From contig JAUCEF010000010.1 in the NCBI GenBank assembly GCA_033558025.1, positions 2,071,001-2,135,000 of the forward strand: a DNA stretch of 64,000 nucleotides, written 5' to 3'. This document shows, in pieces, positions 1-9,264 of the stretch (position 1 is its first letter; every line of letters begins with the position of its first letter). This stretch comes from Phytophthora sp. 'mugwort'. Taxonomy: Eukaryota > Oomycota > Peronosporomycetes > Peronosporales > Peronosporaceae. The position numbers and the translations under genes were made by a program. Under the pieces are notes generated by a model. The model made no database searches, was not told the origin of the DNA, and was given only the letters and a program-made list of their open reading frames with translations.

Positions 1-2
1 GT

Positions 3-1641
3 CGCTTACGGATTGGAACTGAAGTGGAGATGATCGTCGAAGGTCCTTGCAAGGAAGTGTCGAAGCTGGATGGCGAGGTAGCGTGGATCCACCGCGACGA
101 AAAGGTCGCGGTACGCATTAACGGTGGCAACAATGACGTCTTCGCCGAAGTTTGCACTCACGCACTGATGGTGGATGGGAAACCAGCGTTTACGGCCCCT
201 CTAAGCAGCACGTGGCTCGAGCTCATGGGCTACTACTTGAATCTAGTGGCCGAGTTAGTGGTATATGCGTGGTATTTCTTCGGGCTCCTGGTCGAGATGG
301 ACGAAATGCTGGCACTACACGAGGATACCTCCAATGATTTGCTACGGGACGAAGAGCACATGACTGCGATGTACCAAAGCCAGCATGTGGATTGGGGTCT
401 CTGTCAGCATTCAGCACTACACAATGCCTCGACCTCGAGCCCGTCTGCATATTTGTTGATCCCTTCAGATATGATGACAACCGATCGCGCATGGCTTATG
501 GCCTTGTTAGTGTCCAAGGCTATGTTAACTGCAGCCTGTACTGTCTTGGTACTTCGGTGCTTGCGTTCAAAGCTATCAGCATTGCAAGATGAGTACGTCT
601 GGCAATCGCGAATCCCTGCATAAAGTGTTTCATGCTATGATATCTGACGCGTTTTATTTTGTTTTGCTTGTTTGTTAATTCAGCTTCATTGACTTGAAAG
701 AGTACCAACAAGAGCGTGTAATGCGACGACACTTAGCTATGGCAATGGGTTGGACTCTGATTCTAACGTTCATGACATTGGTAAACTACGCGTCGCTCTT
801 GAATCGGTTCGACTTGTACTGTCTGCTGAATGACAACTCGCTGAGTTTCGACAAGCTAGCGCTAAGCATCGACCCGTTAGCTATTCACTCAAGGTATGCC
901 AATGCAGTGCAACGACTGCTCTCCCTCGCAGCTAAGACTACGTTTAACTTATTTCGAGGAGTGACGTTCCACTTGCTGCTCTTCGCGTTCCCCACCAGCG
1001 GTACGAATTTCATGCGACGCGTGCTGTTCCTGTTGCCGTCGATCGCAGTGACGGCGCTACTCTGTGCCGTAGGTGGAGCTGCGCTACATACATTTTATTA
1101 CGTGCAGAAGACTGAGATGTTGAGTAACCAGAGGCTCGAAATGGCTACCCACACGGACCTGTCGGTGTTGCTGCTGGTACTGTCGTTGTGGTTCATCCAC
1201 TGCGTGTACAACCTGGTAGCGACAGCAGGACGGTTCTCAGAGACTAGATTGGAGCGGCAGCGAACGTCGCGGGACGAAATCTCGGAGGATGTGCTGGACC
1301 TCGCGGAGCGTGGCGAGTTCGGCCTTCAAGCACGACGTGAGGCGTTGGTTACTAAGGTGGAGCAACGTCAGGATCAATTGGGCATCTGCAAGCTGAGTAT
1401 CCTACGCATCTATCGCCACATTCTCGTTCACTTTGTGGCTGCTGTGGTTGCGATTTATATTGACGTCACATTGCGACGGGTGGTCAAGGACTTGGACGAT
1501 AGCTCGGTTGCAGTTCATGGTTTGGCCTTCCACCTCGCGATTTCGATCACGTGGCTGGTCGGATCGATGATGGCAGCCATGTTTGCCATTTCATTAAGAC
1601 AACAGTCGCCGGAGCTGCTGGCGTATATTCTAGACGTGTAG
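3..1641 (+). CDS. Multi-pass membrane protein, 5' partial, two exons
   Basis: I do not recognise the family. The frame is open to the left edge of the window, so the start codon probably lies upstream; the first in-window ATG is at 30. A GT-AG intron of 91 bp (593-683) joins the frame at 588-592 to the frame from 684, and the reading frame continues without a gap to TAG at 1639. The joined product is about 515 residues. Hydrophobic stretches compatible with membrane helices are coded near 222-294, 490-560, 730-800, 1015-1095, 1160-1215, 1425-1475 and 1520-1605, so six or seven passes are likely, with a polar, charged loop near 1240-1390. It is probably a membrane protein of unknown function specific to oomycetes or stramenopiles; that lineage restriction is inference. 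Nothing in the sequence shows its substrate. Confidence 0.6.
593..683 (+). other. Intron in the membrane-protein gene
   Basis: Donor GTACGT and acceptor TTAATTCAG bound 91 bp containing two stop codons in the upstream frame. Removing it fuses two open frames in phase, completing a GAC codon. The size is typical of oomycete introns. Confidence 0.65.
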
Positions 1642-2201
1642 GAGGGAAGACAATGACGCATCTAATCAAACCGATACGATGTAGCCATATGCCTGGAAGG
1701 ATTACCTAGTGAAGTTATATTGAAGTGACATAAGTATCCAGTTTTGCACGATCCAATTAATGAATCGCACAGGGTTTATCCAATCAACAATATGCATCGC
1801 ATCGTTATGTTTTGATGCAAAAGTATACATAGTCGGGCAATTGGTGACGCGCCGGACTCAATGTTGCTGAACACCTCAAAACTAGAGCTATTATTTACTT
1901 ACATGCATATTAATTTAAAATTATTAAATAGTATGCCGAGACCATTCGCCTATTGCGAAGTTAAGTTTAGCTCAAGCTCCTCTAATCTTAGCGGACTGCA
2001 TTTGTGTTGGCACCGGACTGTTCGATCTGAGCCGGACAAGACGTTCAAGGCTCCTGAAGCAGAACACTGCCTATTTCTGCCTTCAACTTGGCCGTTCATA
2101 GCCACGCGAAGCCCCGAGTTGGCCGGGAGCCGCTGGTATTTCCATTCGACGAATTACCGAAACCAACAAACACCGCATTAAGAGCTCTCCGAGCAAGAGC
2201 T
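1642..2201. other. Intergenic, AT-rich, no gene seen
   Basis: About 560 bases between two plus-strand genes. Stops are frequent in all frames. It must hold the 3' end of the membrane-protein gene and the promoter of the next gene, but I see no clear Inr element or terminator. Confidence 0.5.
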
Positions 2202-3029
2202 ATGGGAGGAGCCGCATCGATTGAGAACACTCAGTACGATGAGGCCAAATTCCTCAAGTCGAAGTCTATCATGGAGTCAGCGGCTGACGATGCGGAGAAG
2301 TTTTCCAAGCTCAAGTTCATTTGGGCTGAGGGAACCCCGCCTGCTGCGGCTGGTGATGCGCACCACAAAAGCGGGAAGGAACTCCCGGTAGCTGAGACTG
2401 CTGCTGCCCGTGAGAACCACAAGGAAGATCACAAGGAGGGTGAACACCGCAAGGACGACCACCACAAGGACGACTACCACAAGGACGACCACCACAAGGA
2501 TGAGCACCACATTGACGACCACCACAAGGATGAGCACCGCAATGACGATCACAGGAAGGATGGGCACCATAAGGACGAACACCACAAGGAGGAGCACAAG
2601 AAGGATGAGCATAACAAGGACGAACACCACAAGGACGAACACCACAAGGACGAACATCACGAGGATGGCGAGCATCACCACCACAATGAGCATGGCCACA
2701 AGGAGGAGCATGGCCACAAGGAGGAGCATGGCCAAAAGGAGGAGCATGGCCACAAGGAGGAGCATGGCCACAAGGAGGAGCACCACCACAAGGAGGAGCA
2801 TGGCCACAAGGAGGAGCACCAGCACAAGGAAGAGCACCACCACAAGGAAGAGAACCACCACAAGGAAGAGAACCATAATCACAAGGAGGAGTCGCACGCT
2901 TCTAAGGAGGACGGCCACGCGGAGGCACCGAAGGACGCCCATAAGGTTCCCACTGCTTCGGCTTCAACGAGCAAGCTGCCCAATGCTCATTCTGAGCACC
3001 ACGACGAAAAGGTCTCCAAAGAAGCGTAA
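2202..3029 (+). CDS. His/Lys/Glu/Asp-rich repeat protein with myristoylation-type N-terminus
   Basis: The protein has 275 residues if translation starts at ATG 2202. That start gives MGGAAS, which fits the N-myristoylation consensus (Gly2, Ser6); the frame is open further upstream to 2088, but that extension looks like leader sequence. Residues 1-70 are ordinary and mixed. Residues about 70-235 are a degenerate array of HHKDE, HGHKEE and HHKEE units, extremely rich in His, Lys, Glu and Asp. The tail is Ala/Ser/Lys-rich. There is no signal peptide. Such arrays can bind Zn, Cu or Ni and are usually unfolded, so a membrane-tethered metal-buffering or scaffold role is possible, but that is inference. 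The repeat length probably varies between strains because the DNA itself is a tandem repeat. Confidence 0.65.
   Translation: MGGAASIENTQYDEAKFLKSKSIMESAADDAEKFSKLKFIWAEGTPPAAAGDAHHKSGKELPVAETAAARENHKEDHKEGEHRKDDHHKDDYHKDDHHKDEHHIDDHHKDEHRNDDHRKDGHHKDEHHKEEHKKDEHNKDEHHKDEHHKDEHHEDGEHHHHNEHGHKEEHGHKEEHGQKEEHGHKEEHGHKEEHHHKEEHGHKEEHQHKEEHHHKEENHHKEENHNHKEESHASKEDGHAEAPKDAHKVPTASASTSKLPNAHSEHHDEKVSKEA
2410..2890 (+). repeat. Coding minisatellite, about 12-15 bp units
   Basis: Units related to CACCACAAGGACGA and CATGGCCACAAGGAGGAG are repeated in frame. The second half (2690-2880) is the more uniform, built on CATGGCCACAAGGAGGAG, which suggests recent expansion by slippage or unequal crossing over. 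Confidence 0.85.
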
Positions 3030-3427
3030 TTTCCCTGCGATGATGCAACACGCTGCTAGTACCTAACGAATGACGAGCTGGAGGCGGACGAAATGCACCA
3101 GCTCGCAGCGCGGACAAGCTCGCAGACACGCTCGCGCTCCAAGTACCTAGAAATAATTTTAAACAACTTTATACCTGTTGTATCGATACTACAGTAGTAA
3201 CAATGCCGATCATCCATAATTATAAGCAATAATTGCTTTGTGACGTCAGCTGTGTGTCGACGCGCCCCTCCCATCCCCTTAAGTGCTGTTTGCGCATCCC
3301 CTCTAAAAAATATCTCGTGGATCAATCCTACACCTCCCTAAAGTCTCCATTTCATACAAGGGTGATAAGTTTCCCCCTCCGCCTACACTCTTCGCTAAGT
3401 ACCCATTCATCTAACTGCCTTACTATA
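3030..3427. other. Intergenic spacer before BCAT
   Basis: About 400 bases with no convincing gene. Short open frames run across it, but they are not continued by recognisable protein sequence. The right end carries a pyrimidine-rich tract leading into the core promoter of the next gene. Confidence 0.5.
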
Positions 3428-3441
3428 TCATTCCAAAATTT
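3428..3441 (+). promoter_or_regulatory. Oomycete Inr-type core promoter of BCAT
   Basis: TCATTCCAAAATTT fits the oomycete initiator consensus (GCTCATTYYNCAWTTT) at nearly every position of the CATTYYNCAWTTT core. It lies about 45 bases before the BCAT start codon, the usual distance in Phytophthora genes, and there is no TATA box. Confidence 0.65.
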
Positions 3442-3479
3442 GACGTCTCGCGCTCAAGCTCCAGCCTTCGAACTCAGGC

Positions 3480-4655
3480 ATGATCGCTCGCGGCGCCAAG
3501 TCCCTGAGCCGCATGACATCTCCACGTGCCGCTGCCGCCTTCTCAACGGGCCCGGACATCAAGGTCGCCGACCTCAAGGTCGAGCGCACCACGAGTCCCA
3601 AGACCAAGTTGCCCAAGGAGCAACTCAAGTTCGGCAAGACGTTCACAGATCACATGCTCGAAGTGGACTGGGAGATGGGCAAAGGCTGGGGCAACCCGGT
3701 GATCCACCCGTATGGTCCCATCGCCATGGACCCAGCCAGTGCTGTCCTCCACTATGCGCTCGAGTGCTTCGAAGGGATGAAGGCCTATGTCGATGCGGAG
3801 GGCCACATTCGCCTCTTCCGCCCAGATATGAACATGAAGCGCCTCAACAGTTCCATGAAGCGTCTATTGCTGCCGCAGTTCGATGGCGAAGAGCTCACCA
3901 AGTGCCTTACGGAGCTGATCCGTCTGGACCGCGATTGGGTGCCCAAGGGCGAAGGTTACTCGCTCTACATTCGTCCTACAGGCATCAGCACACAGGCCTC
4001 GATTGGCGTCGGCGCCTCGGAGAAGGCCAAGCTCTTCATTATTCTGTCTCCAGTGGGTCCTTACTACCCAGAGGGCTTTAACCCCGTCAAGCTTTGTGCC
4101 AACGACCGCTACATCCGCGCCTGGCCCGGAGGTACCGGCGGCTACAAGGTTGGAGCCAACTACGCACCTGGTATCCTGCCGCAATACGACGCCCACGAGC
4201 AGGGCTACTCGCAGAACCTATGGATCTTCGGTCCTGACCACGAGATCACAGAGGTCGGCACTATGAACCTGTTCATCCACTGGATTAACGAGCAGGGCGA
4301 GAAGGAGCTCATTACTCCCCCTCTTACTCGTGGCGATATCCTGCCAGGCATCACACGTGACTCGATCCTACACTTAACTCGTGAGTGGAATGAGTTCAAG
4401 GTCACGGAGGACAACATCACTATGAAGCAGGTGCAGAAGGCCAGCAAGGAAGGTCGCATCATTGAGGTCTTTGGCTCGGGTACTGCTGCTGTGGTGTCGC
4501 CTGTGTCCACCATCAACTACATGGACGAAGATCTGGCCATCCCGCTTGAAGGTACAGACGGCAAGTCTGGCAAGCTGGCGGAGCGTGTCTGGAAGGAGCT
4601 GTCCGACATCCAGTACGGCCGTCGCGAGCACCCGTGGTCGATTATTGTGGACTAA
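3480..4655 (+). CDS. BCAT: Branched-chain-amino-acid aminotransferase, probably mitochondrial
   Basis: The protein has 391 residues, a usual length for eukaryotic BCAT. It is a fold-type IV PLP enzyme that transfers the amino group between leucine, isoleucine or valine and 2-oxoglutarate. The N-terminus (residues 1-25) is rich in Arg, Ala and Ser with no acidic residue, as in mitochondrial presequences. Family signatures are plain: ALECFEGMKAY near residue 95, YIRPTGIS near 163, the PLP lysine Lys223 in GGYKVGANYAPG, EVGTMNLF near 259 and FGSGTAAVVSPV near 330. The coding sequence is uninterrupted. The start at 3480 follows a clear Inr element by about 45 bases. It is a single-gene unit with no pathway neighbours. 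Confidence 0.95.
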   Translation: MIARGAKSLSRMTSPRAAAAFSTGPDIKVADLKVERTTSPKTKLPKEQLKFGKTFTDHMLEVDWEMGKGWGNPVIHPYGPIAMDPASAVLHYALECFEGMKAYVDAEGHIRLFRPDMNMKRLNSSMKRLLLPQFDGEELTKCLTELIRLDRDWVPKGEGYSLYIRPTGISTQASIGVGASEKAKLFIILSPVGPYYPEGFNPVKLCANDRYIRAWPGGTGGYKVGANYAPGILPQYDAHEQGYSQNLWIFGPDHEITEVGTMNLFIHWINEQGEKELITPPLTRGDILPGITRDSILHLTREWNEFKVTEDNITMKQVQKASKEGRIIEVFGSGTAAVVSPVSTINYMDEDLAIPLEGTDGKSGKLAERVWKELSDIQYGRREHPWSIIVD

Positions 4656-4831
4656 GCTTAAAGCGAAGTAGCAGAGGAAGCGTGGATGAAGACACCGCAA
4701 AGTACAACTCGGGACACGTTGTGAGAGTAAGTAAATCAATGCGATTCTTGTGCTTAGATAGTTATGACGCTTTCTAGAGGTTTGATGTAGAAGGAGTTGG
4801 TTGTTTTTGGCTTTGAATCTGCAGTGGATCG

Positions 4832-5407
4832 CTACGCCGTTTGGCGTCTGCGTTTGGATCGTTTCTTCTTCACTTCATAGCTCACTTGTTGAGTATCTTC
4901 ATGGCTGGAGTTTGTCGCTGTGTTTTGCTGTCGAGAACGAGTCTCGACGTTCTCGATTCCAAGTTCCTGTTGTCGTCGCTTTTTCTGGTCGAATACTCGT
5001 TGGTTACGCACTGAAAGTTGGCGATGGTACTCACAATAACTGTGCATCGACCCGTTCTTCTTCAGTGTGCGTGGCTGGGAGCATTTTCCCTGGCGATAGC
5101 GACATTGAAACTCTAGCGGCAAAGACGCGTCCGAGTCGGCAGCTTCCGTGCCAAGGCTGTCGAAGGCTGTCACGATCTCATTGGAACCTGCAGTAACGAC
5201 GTCACCATCGACGTCGGAAGCATCTTCGGTCATTAAGTCGGTCTTCTGCGTCAGGTTGAGAGGTGGCAGTCCTCCTAACGTCATCGAAGCATCCACAGAC
5301 GAAGAATCGGAGGGCGAGTGACTGCAGGATGCGCCTGGGAACATTGTACTGAAGCTGGGCAATGGCCATTCGTCTCGTACACAAAGTTTCTTGAGCGCGA
5401 ACTGCAT
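4832..5407 (-). CDS. Small basic protein with a C-x6-C-x15-C-x2-H motif
   Basis: The protein has 191 residues from ATG 5407; the frame is open further upstream to 5476 but without an ATG, so an upstream exon is possible. The N-terminal half is Ser/Asp-rich. The middle holds a compact motif with Cys102, Cys109, Cys125 and His128 (CRYRQGKCSQPR ... GSMHSYCEYHR), followed by a run of Gln, Arg and Lys (NQRVFDQKKRRQQ) and a C-terminal KKKRSKRRR that looks like a nuclear localisation signal. I read the motif as a small zinc-binding, perhaps DNA-binding, module found in families of oomycete proteins. A nuclear regulator is likely; the target is unknown. It is convergent with BCAT, 176 bp away. Confidence 0.6.
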   Translation of the reverse strand: MQFALKKLCVRDEWPLPSFSTMFPGASCSHSPSDSSSVDASMTLGGLPPLNLTQKTDLMTEDASDVDGDVVTAGSNEIVTAFDSLGTEAADSDASLPLEFQCRYRQGKCSQPRTLKKNGSMHSYCEYHRQLSVRNQRVFDQKKRRQQELGIENVETRSRQQNTATNSSHEDTQQVSYEVKKKRSKRRRQTA

Positions 5408-6032
5408 CTCGACTCGGACCGGCGAATAAGAATGTCGACGAACACTCAAGAGTTTGGATACAAATTCCGTCTTCAACTTGGTGCATCTGTGATATCGAGA
5501 AAGCCGTCCGCATCCTCAGCTGACTCATGAAGTTTTTTTTTTTTACCGCGGATTTGCTGTGTTTGGCGACACACTTGGAAGCGAACAATAAATTGAGTGA
5601 AAACAACACTGAAATGGCTACAGTTTTCGATTGTAAATTCGTCCGCTTCGTAAGCACTGCAAGGCTACTTTATATAAGATTTGAGGTACAGTACAGTACA
5701 TGCATGGACAGTGATTATCTTGCACGCGGTTAATGGATTAAAGCGCAAGTATCTGAACATGATAGCGGTGTAACCTGCAACCGCTTCCTGAAGTAAAGCG
5801 TGTATTAATCCTTCTTAGACGAGATTCATGCCAATTTTTCAGCGAAACAAGAACTAGGAAAACATTTTTCACTTATTCACATGCCAGAAAGAAGGGTATC
5901 GAGAAACGGGGTTTGCCCATCTGTACATACAATAAGGTCTGAAGGGATTTTTAAACAGACTACAGTATTTTGTCAACCAAGTTTACTCAAAAACCACCTT
6001 GGCTTGCTCCATGCAGCCAAACGCTCTTGACT
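5408..6032. other. Intergenic, no gene seen
   Basis: About 600 bases with no supported gene. It includes an 11-T run near 5532 and a short GTACAGTACAGTACATG stretch at 5687-5703. The left part may include upstream exon or promoter sequence of the minus-strand gene. Confidence 0.45.
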
Positions 6033-7265
6033 CTATTTGACCACGCACTTTTCAAACAGCGAGGTGAAGTAGTTTGGGTCTGTGATGGCCGCAAAGGGCT
6101 CCACCCGCTGGAGGTACTTACCGCGGCTCTTCTCAAAGTCCACAGGTGCACCCGAGCGAGCGTCACGCACGTCCACAATATGAGAATGGTGTTTCTCGAT
6201 ATGATCGTCAAAGAAGACAGTCACATCGCCGTCTTTCTCCTCATCGATCAGCAGTAACTTTCCGTACTGTCCATCCTCAGCATGGGCACTCCACCATTCC
6301 CAGTAGTCACGAAGCGCAAGGGTGCTGGCACCTTCCAGCATGTCCTTCAGAGTCTCCTGGATAGGCTGGAAGCCGCGAATCACCTTCACAGTCGGGTCTG
6401 ACGCGGCGTAGAAATTGTTTGGCGCGTTGGTACCTTGTTCAGCCAGCTTCGAAGAGAACGGCACCTTTGTGAGGGTACCTACCGCCAAAGCCGTGCCATT
6501 GGCTTCAAACCCATCACGATAGAACGTGCCGACACGACGCGCACTTGGCTCGAGCTTCAGCCGGAACCGCTCAGGCAACGGTGGCAAACCCACGGGGTGC
6601 TGGCCATCCACGAGCAGCTCTAGCTCCCGTGCGACCTCCACAATATCATCACCAAACGTTCTGAAAACAAGCTTCACATCCAGCTCCTTCTCCGTCATCT
6701 TGGGAGACGCCAAGTACGACAGGAACTGCAAGAACGACGGCAGCAGGTAGTAGCGTCCCTCGCTCCAGGCCTCCTGCAGTCGCGACTTGGGCATCGTTGC
6801 TGCCATCTGCTCGGCCGCTTGACGTTGTTGACCTTCGGGAAAGTGCATCTTCTGCATCACCTCCTCGAAAGATTTACGCACACGACGGCCAGGAGCTTTT
6901 TCTCCACCCGTGAAAGCCGACTGCAAGGCCGTGCGCTTCTTCTTGGCAGCCTTGTTCACTGCCTTGATCTGGTCAATGTCGCTGCCCTTGGTCAAGCTTT
7001 GGTACGGATACGTGTCGTCCACAAACTGCTTGTAAGATATGAGCGCGGGGCCGTTGGTCACAGCCACTGGAGGCTCAATAGACGACGCGTCCGAGACACA
7101 GACCCACTCGGACGGACTGCTGGGCGACACGTAGCCCCACGTGCACTCGGACAGAAGGTAATCCACCGTGTTCTCCATAGTGCGTCCGCCCGCAGCGTCC
7201 GACATGAGGACAGTGCGGTTCAGGTCGAAGTGCAGCACGACGCTGCGTCGCTTGCTGGTCGCCAT
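6033..7265 (-). CDS. HAD-superfamily-like protein
   Basis: The protein has 410 residues and one exon. The N-terminus reads VVLHFDLNRTVLMSDAAGG: Asp14-x-Asn16-x-Thr18 after a hydrophobic strand, which matches HAD motif I except that the second Asp is Asn. A hydrophobic strand ending in FFDDH (residues 351-355) near the C-terminus matches the acidic motif IV that binds Mg2+. The long middle would be a cap domain. The first Asp (nucleophile) is kept; loss of the second Asp, the usual general acid, suggests weak or altered phosphatase activity or a non-catalytic role. I infer a cytosolic protein; no signal peptide or membrane segment is visible. Its 3' neighbour on the same strand ends only 113 bp upstream, so the two genes are tightly packed. 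Confidence 0.6.
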   Translation of the reverse strand: MATSKRRSVVLHFDLNRTVLMSDAAGGRTMENTVDYLLSECTWGYVSPSSPSEWVCVSDASSIEPPVAVTNGPALISYKQFVDDTYPYQSLTKGSDIDQIKAVNKAAKKKRTALQSAFTGGEKAPGRRVRKSFEEVMQKMHFPEGQQRQAAEQMAATMPKSRLQEAWSEGRYYLLPSFLQFLSYLASPKMTEKELDVKLVFRTFGDDIVEVARELELLVDGQHPVGLPPLPERFRLKLEPSARRVGTFYRDGFEANGTALAVGTLTKVPFSSKLAEQGTNAPNNFYAASDPTVKVIRGFQPIQETLKDMLEGASTLALRDYWEWWSAHAEDGQYGKLLLIDEEKDGDVTVFFDDHIEKHHSHIVDVRDARSGAPVDFEKSRGKYLQRVEPFAAITDPNYFTSLFEKCVVK

Positions 7266-7378
7266 AAGGATCGAAGAGAGCGTCGTGGACGAAATACAAA
7301 TTGTGGGGAGCTATGAGGTCGATCATCGAAAGTTTTAGCCAATCGGTTTGGAGCTAAATGTAGCCATTTTCATGCATT

Positions 7379-9223
7379 TTATCTCTTGCGGCTCGCTTTC
7401 TTCCTAGATTTCTGCTTTGGAGTTCCTTTCTTTTTCTTAAAGGTTTGCTGTTCTCCTTCTTGTTCGTCTTCTCCCGTTTCTTCTTCTTCATCGTTCTCTT
7501 TTTCATTGTCATCATCTGCGGAATGAAGCACCTCATTACCGCTGTGCTCTTCATCGTCCATACTACCAGCAACTGCTGCTGCAGCAGCGGCCGCTGCGCG
7601 CCGTTTCTGTTGACGCGAGCTTGTTCTTGTAGCAGGAATGGAGGGACGACGTCTGCGTGTTGGTGCGCGCTTGGCTGGAACCTTTGATGACTTCGTACGA
7701 CCACGAGACTTGCTGTCGACTTCAGAAGCAGAAGCGTCATGGCTCTCCGAGCCACTGACTTCTTCACTCGCAGAGGCAGCAGAGGCCGACGCTCCTCGCG
7801 TGCGCTTTCGAGAAGGAGAGGGAGCTGCTGAGCCAGTGCCATCACTGGTAATACTTGAACGCTTTCGAGTTCGTTTTGATGCGCGTGTGGGCGTAAGCAG
7901 TGAAGCACCAGCAGATTCCTCAGTGGCTGCATTGGTACTTGAGCCATGGCTGTCACCAGGCTCAGTCCGTTGACTATCCTTCCCATTGGTGGTGGATGTA
8001 TCCATATCTGCGTCTTCGTCGTGTTTACCACCTTTTTCTTTCTCTTCGTCGTTCTTCTTCTCTTCATTCTCCTTACGTTCTTTCTCCTCCTTGCGGACCG
8101 CTTCTTCCTCTTTACGAGCAGCAGCTTCTTCTTCTGCATCACGAATCTTCTGCAACAAAGTAGCTTCCTTCTTAACGCTAGCTTTCCGCAACGTCTCAGT
8201 AAGTGTCCTAGCAAAATGCAGCAATTCCACACCTTTGCGTCGCGCTTCAAGCTGTTCACGCTGCTCTGCGTCCGTCACCACATGCTGACAGAACAAATAA
8301 ACCTGCTCTGCAAACTGCGCCCATTCGCATATCACGCCACCTGCCACGTGCTCATAAATCTTTTCCAAGTCCACACTCTTCTTCTCGTCGCCATCTTTCT
8401 TCGAAAACATCGTCGGATCCACATCCTTACTCTTCGCTACCGACACAATCTTCGACAAGACATCCAGCAACATGCTCTTCCGCAGCGCCTTCAAACTCGC
8501 CAGAGCAGCCTCGGCCTCCTCCTTCTCCGGATTCTTCTCCTCCTTCTGCTCAACAACCGCAACCTCTTCCTCCTCCTTAGTCACTTTCACCTCCTCCTTC
8601 TCCTCAACCTTCTCCTCTTGTGTCTTGTCCTCTATACGTTCAGCCATCTCCACGTGCTGTTCCTCCGCTATAGCCTCCGTCTCCTCCATCACCACATCAG
8701 CATTTACCTCCTTCTCCTTCTGCTCCATTTTCTCCTCCATGTTCTCCTCCTCCTTCTTCTCCTCCTTCTCCTCCTCCTCATCTTTTATCGATACGTCCGC
8801 TCTAGGTGACGGTGTAGGCGTCCCATCACTTGCAGATGGCGACGCGTCTCCCTCGCTCGGATCTTCAAACCTCCTTCTGGGCCTCGTCCTGGGGCGTGTC
8901 CTCTGTCCCCTCACTCTCTCCAACGCCGAGTGCACGGGCGTCCTCACGTCTCGGTCCTCCCTCCTGTGCGCATCTTCCTCCTCACGTCCCCTGGCGGCTT
9001 CAAGCTGGTCCACGAGCGCTGCTAATTCAGTGGAGATGGAGGTTGGAGCAGGCGTCCAGAGCACCAATAGAGGCGCGAACTGAGGCTCTGGGAGCGGCGC
9101 TTCACCCGCCGCGACGGCCACTGCGAGTGATGGGAGGCTCGCGTCCTTCTCCCCGGCGCGGAGGGCTGCGATCTCCGCCTGCAGATACGCGATGGCCTCG
9201 TCCAACTGTGGCAGCGCCTGCAT
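7379..9223 (-). CDS. Acidic coiled-coil nuclear-type protein with a bromodomain-like segment
   Basis: The protein has 614 residues and one exon. Residues 1-80 are Ala/Leu-rich and helical. About 150-235 is a Glu/Lys-rich coiled coil. Residues about 240-320 form the only folded-looking part: helical, with EWAQFAEQVYLFCQHVV resembling the last helix of a bromodomain of the BRD8 type, though the acetyl-lysine-binding Asn is not evident. About 350-400 is a second coiled coil. The tail is Ser/Thr-rich with several basic clusters (RKRTRG, RRRRPS) and ends in KSRKKASRKR, good nuclear localisation signals. A chromatin-associated (for example NuA4-like) role is a guess. An Inr element lies 26 bases upstream of the start codon. 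Confidence 0.6.
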   Translation of the reverse strand: MQALPQLDEAIAYLQAEIAALRAGEKDASLPSLAVAVAAGEAPLPEPQFAPLLVLWTPAPTSISTELAALVDQLEAARGREEEDAHRREDRDVRTPVHSALERVRGQRTRPRTRPRRRFEDPSEGDASPSASDGTPTPSPRADVSIKDEEEEKEEKKEEENMEEKMEQKEKEVNADVVMEETEAIAEEQHVEMAERIEDKTQEEKVEEKEEVKVTKEEEEVAVVEQKEEKNPEKEEAEAALASLKALRKSMLLDVLSKIVSVAKSKDVDPTMFSKKDGDEKKSVDLEKIYEHVAGGVICEWAQFAEQVYLFCQHVVTDAEQREQLEARRKGVELLHFARTLTETLRKASVKKEATLLQKIRDAEEEAAARKEEEAVRKEEKERKENEEKKNDEEKEKGGKHDEDADMDTSTTNGKDSQRTEPGDSHGSSTNAATEESAGASLLTPTRASKRTRKRSSITSDGTGSAAPSPSRKRTRGASASAASASEEVSGSESHDASASEVDSKSRGRTKSSKVPAKRAPTRRRRPSIPATRTSSRQQKRRAAAAAAAAVAGSMDDEEHSGNEVLHSADDDNEKENDEEEETGEDEQEGEQQTFKKKKGTPKQKSRKKASRKR

Positions 9224-9248
9224 CAGGGCGTATATTTTAAGGACTTGG

Positions 9249-9264
9249 CGTTTGGATAATGAGG
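9249..9264 (-). promoter_or_regulatory. Inr-type core promoter of the acidic protein gene
   Basis: On the minus strand CCTCATTATCCAAACG matches the start of the oomycete initiator (CTCATT then CA) and lies 26 bases before the ATG at 9223. The position supports that start codon. Confidence 0.5.

Noticed and set aside
2277..2942. Minus-strand ORF of 221 codons rich in Val and Leu
   Set aside because: It is the mirror of the His-rich repeat in the plus-strand gene; low-complexity antisense frames stay open because the repeat lacks stops.
3233..4081. Plus-strand ORF of 282 codons overlapping BCAT
   Set aside because: It is out of frame with the conserved aminotransferase and has no recognisable sequence.
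7354..8809. Long Leu- or Arg-rich ORFs on both strands within the acidic protein gene
   Set aside because: They are shadows of the repetitive GAG/AAG codons of the real gene.
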